From Microbacterium proteolyticum (GTDB lineage: Bacteria > Actinomycetota > Actinomycetes > Actinomycetales > Microbacteriaceae), in contig NZ_JAUSZZ010000001.1 of NCBI RefSeq assembly GCF_030818075.1, positions 248,001-312,000 of the forward strand: a stretch of 64,000 nucleotides of DNA, given 5' to 3'. Positions within the stretch are counted from its first letter, which is position 1; each line of letters starts with the position of its first letter. This document shows, piece after piece, positions 63,077 to 64,000 of the stretch. The notes under the pieces are model-generated. The model had not been told where the DNA came from and did no database searches. It was given only the letters and a program-made list of their open reading frames with translations. The translations under genes and the position numbers were made by a program.

Positions 63077-64000
63077 CCCGGCTCGACGTCGCACCCCCGG
63101 CATCCGAGGGGCCGGTCGCCTGCGACGGACCGCGTGCCCTCGTGGTCGAGGCTCGGGAGGTGCCGCTCGGCGGCGTGCGCGGCATGGAGGTGCACCGCAC
63201 CCTCCCCCACCGCGCGCTGCCGATGGTGGGCGCGTGGTGCTTTCTCGACCGGTTCGGGCCGCAGGACACCCTCATGCGCGTCGAGCCGCACCCGCACATC
63301 GGTCTGCAGACCGTGACCTGGCCGATCATCGGCGAGGTGCGGCACCGGGATGCCGTGGGCAGCGACGTCGTGGTGCGCCCCGGTGCCCTGAACCTGATGA
63401 CGAGCGGGGCCGGGATCTCCCACTCCGAGTACTCGGTCGGCGAGCAGCCGATCCCCCTCGACGCGTTGCAGCTGTGGGTCGCCCTCCCCGAGACGCGCCG
63501 CCACGGCGGTCCCGACTTCGAACGGCACGAGGACCTCCCGGTGCTCGAGCTGGGTGAGGGGGCCGACGCGGTCGTCGTCATGGGGTCGCTGGGCGCGGTC
63601 GAGTCCCCCGCCACGGTGCACACCCCGATCGTCGGCGCCGAGTTGCGCCTCCCGGCCGGGGTCGACGTGCGCGTCCCGCTGCGACCGGACTGGGAGTACG
63701 CCGTCTACGGCATGACCGGCGCCGCTGAGGCCGTGACGGGAATGGATGCCGTCGACGCCGACGCCGCGCGCCGCCCGTCCGTCTCGGCGGAGCAGGGCAC
63801 CACGGCATCCGTCGATCACACCCGCCTCGTCTACCTCGGCAAGGGTCGCGACCGGTTGGAGTTGCGCAGCGAGGAAGGTGCCCGGGTGTTCCTGCTGGGC
63901 GGGGAGCCGTTCGAGGCCGACATCGTGATGTGGTGGAACTTCGTCGGGCGCTCCCACGACGAGATCGTCGAGGCGCGCGAGGCCTGGGAGGCGCATTCCG
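63073..64000 (+). CDS. Pirin-family protein, C-terminus off the window
   Basis: Translation from GTG 63073 stays open to the window end (309 codons). The N-terminal cupin metal site is in FLDRFGPQ, EPHPHIGLQTVTW and MTSGAGISHSEYS (HxH and later His/Glu), followed by LDALQLWVALPE and a second cupin half ending VMWWNFVGRSHDEIVEAREA. Pirins are iron-binding bicupins, some with quercetinase activity; its role here is unknown. The GTGA overlap with the GNAT gene indicates coupled translation. Confidence 0.92.
   Translation, partial: MTRLDVAPPASEGPVACDGPRALVVEAREVPLGGVRGMEVHRTLPHRALPMVGAWCFLDRFGPQDTLMRVEPHPHIGLQTVTWPIIGEVRHRDAVGSDVVVRPGALNLMTSGAGISHSEYSVGEQPIPLDALQLWVALPETRRHGGPDFERHEDLPVLELGEGADAVVVMGSLGAVESPATVHTPIVGAELRLPAGVDVRVPLRPDWEYAVYGMTGAAEAVTGMDAVDADAARRPSVSAEQGTTASVDHTRLVYLGKGRDRLELRSEEGARVFLLGGEPFEADIVMWWNFVGRSHDEIVEAREAWEAHS

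Overview
The window is high-GC actinobacterial chromosome. The very frequent GGATGCC/GGCATCC words, the many GTG starts, the GTGA/ATGA stop-start overlaps and the apparently leaderless promoters fit Microbacteriaceae, most likely a Microbacterium; this is inference from composition and gene content. I recognise about 57 genes. The genes at both ends are cut by the window (an acyl-CoA ligase at the left, a pirin at the right). No rRNA, tRNA or CRISPR array was seen.

Layout. 1-9 kb: partial AMP-dependent ligase, a 37-bp tandem array, chromate transporter, Gfo/Idh oxidoreductase, polysaccharide deacetylase, GT2-GtrA glycosyltransferase, glutaredoxin-like protein, and an amidohydrolase coupled to kynureninase. 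9-19 kb: CPA1 antiporter, a resolvase-like protein without the catalytic serine, a 48-bp tandem array, a UvrA-like ATPase coupled to a SnoaL protein, a DEAD-box helicase, a small membrane protein, a P-loop kinase and 3-methyladenine glycosylase I. 18.3-27.7 kb: a siderophore island. An AraC regulator and an IdeR/DtxR-type iron box precede a tightly overlapping operon of a binding protein, two FecCD permeases, a FecE ATPase, a heterodimeric exporter-fold ABC pair resembling IrtAB (first subunit frameshifted) and a siderophore-interacting reductase. 27.9-34.3 kb: an acyl-CoA oxidase with a late frameshift, an IS30-family insertion inside a large palindromic repeat, RecQ, and a small CxxC protein.

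34.5-40.6 kb: an NMT1-type ABC importer (binding protein, ATPase, two permeases) followed by two adenosine-deaminase-like enzymes, suggesting purine or related base/nucleoside salvage. 40.6-55.1 kb: a CGNR regulator, then a nitrogen region. The urease operon ureABCFGD plus a NiCoT nickel permease runs leftward, with no ureE but a UreG carrying a histidine-rich C-terminal tail. Diverging from it are the urea importer urtABCDE, an NCS1 permease and two TetR regulators. 55.4-62.3 kb: a leftward carboxylate module of CstA and a YbdD-like protein, a LytS-type kinase with a LytTR regulator, and a DUF485 protein with an SSS symporter; this resembles known pyruvate-sensing and transport sets. 62.4-64 kb: a REP-like array, a small GNAT protein and the partial pirin.

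The most unusual content lies outside the genes. Short tandem duplications span the stop codons of at least four genes. A 29-bp-arm palindrome occurs twice, each time between convergent genes. An approximately 210-bp repeat containing a 16-bp inverted repeat occurs three times beside the carboxylate module. An IS30 element sits inside one copy of a palindrome whose second copy nearby is uninterrupted, which reveals a 3-bp target duplication.
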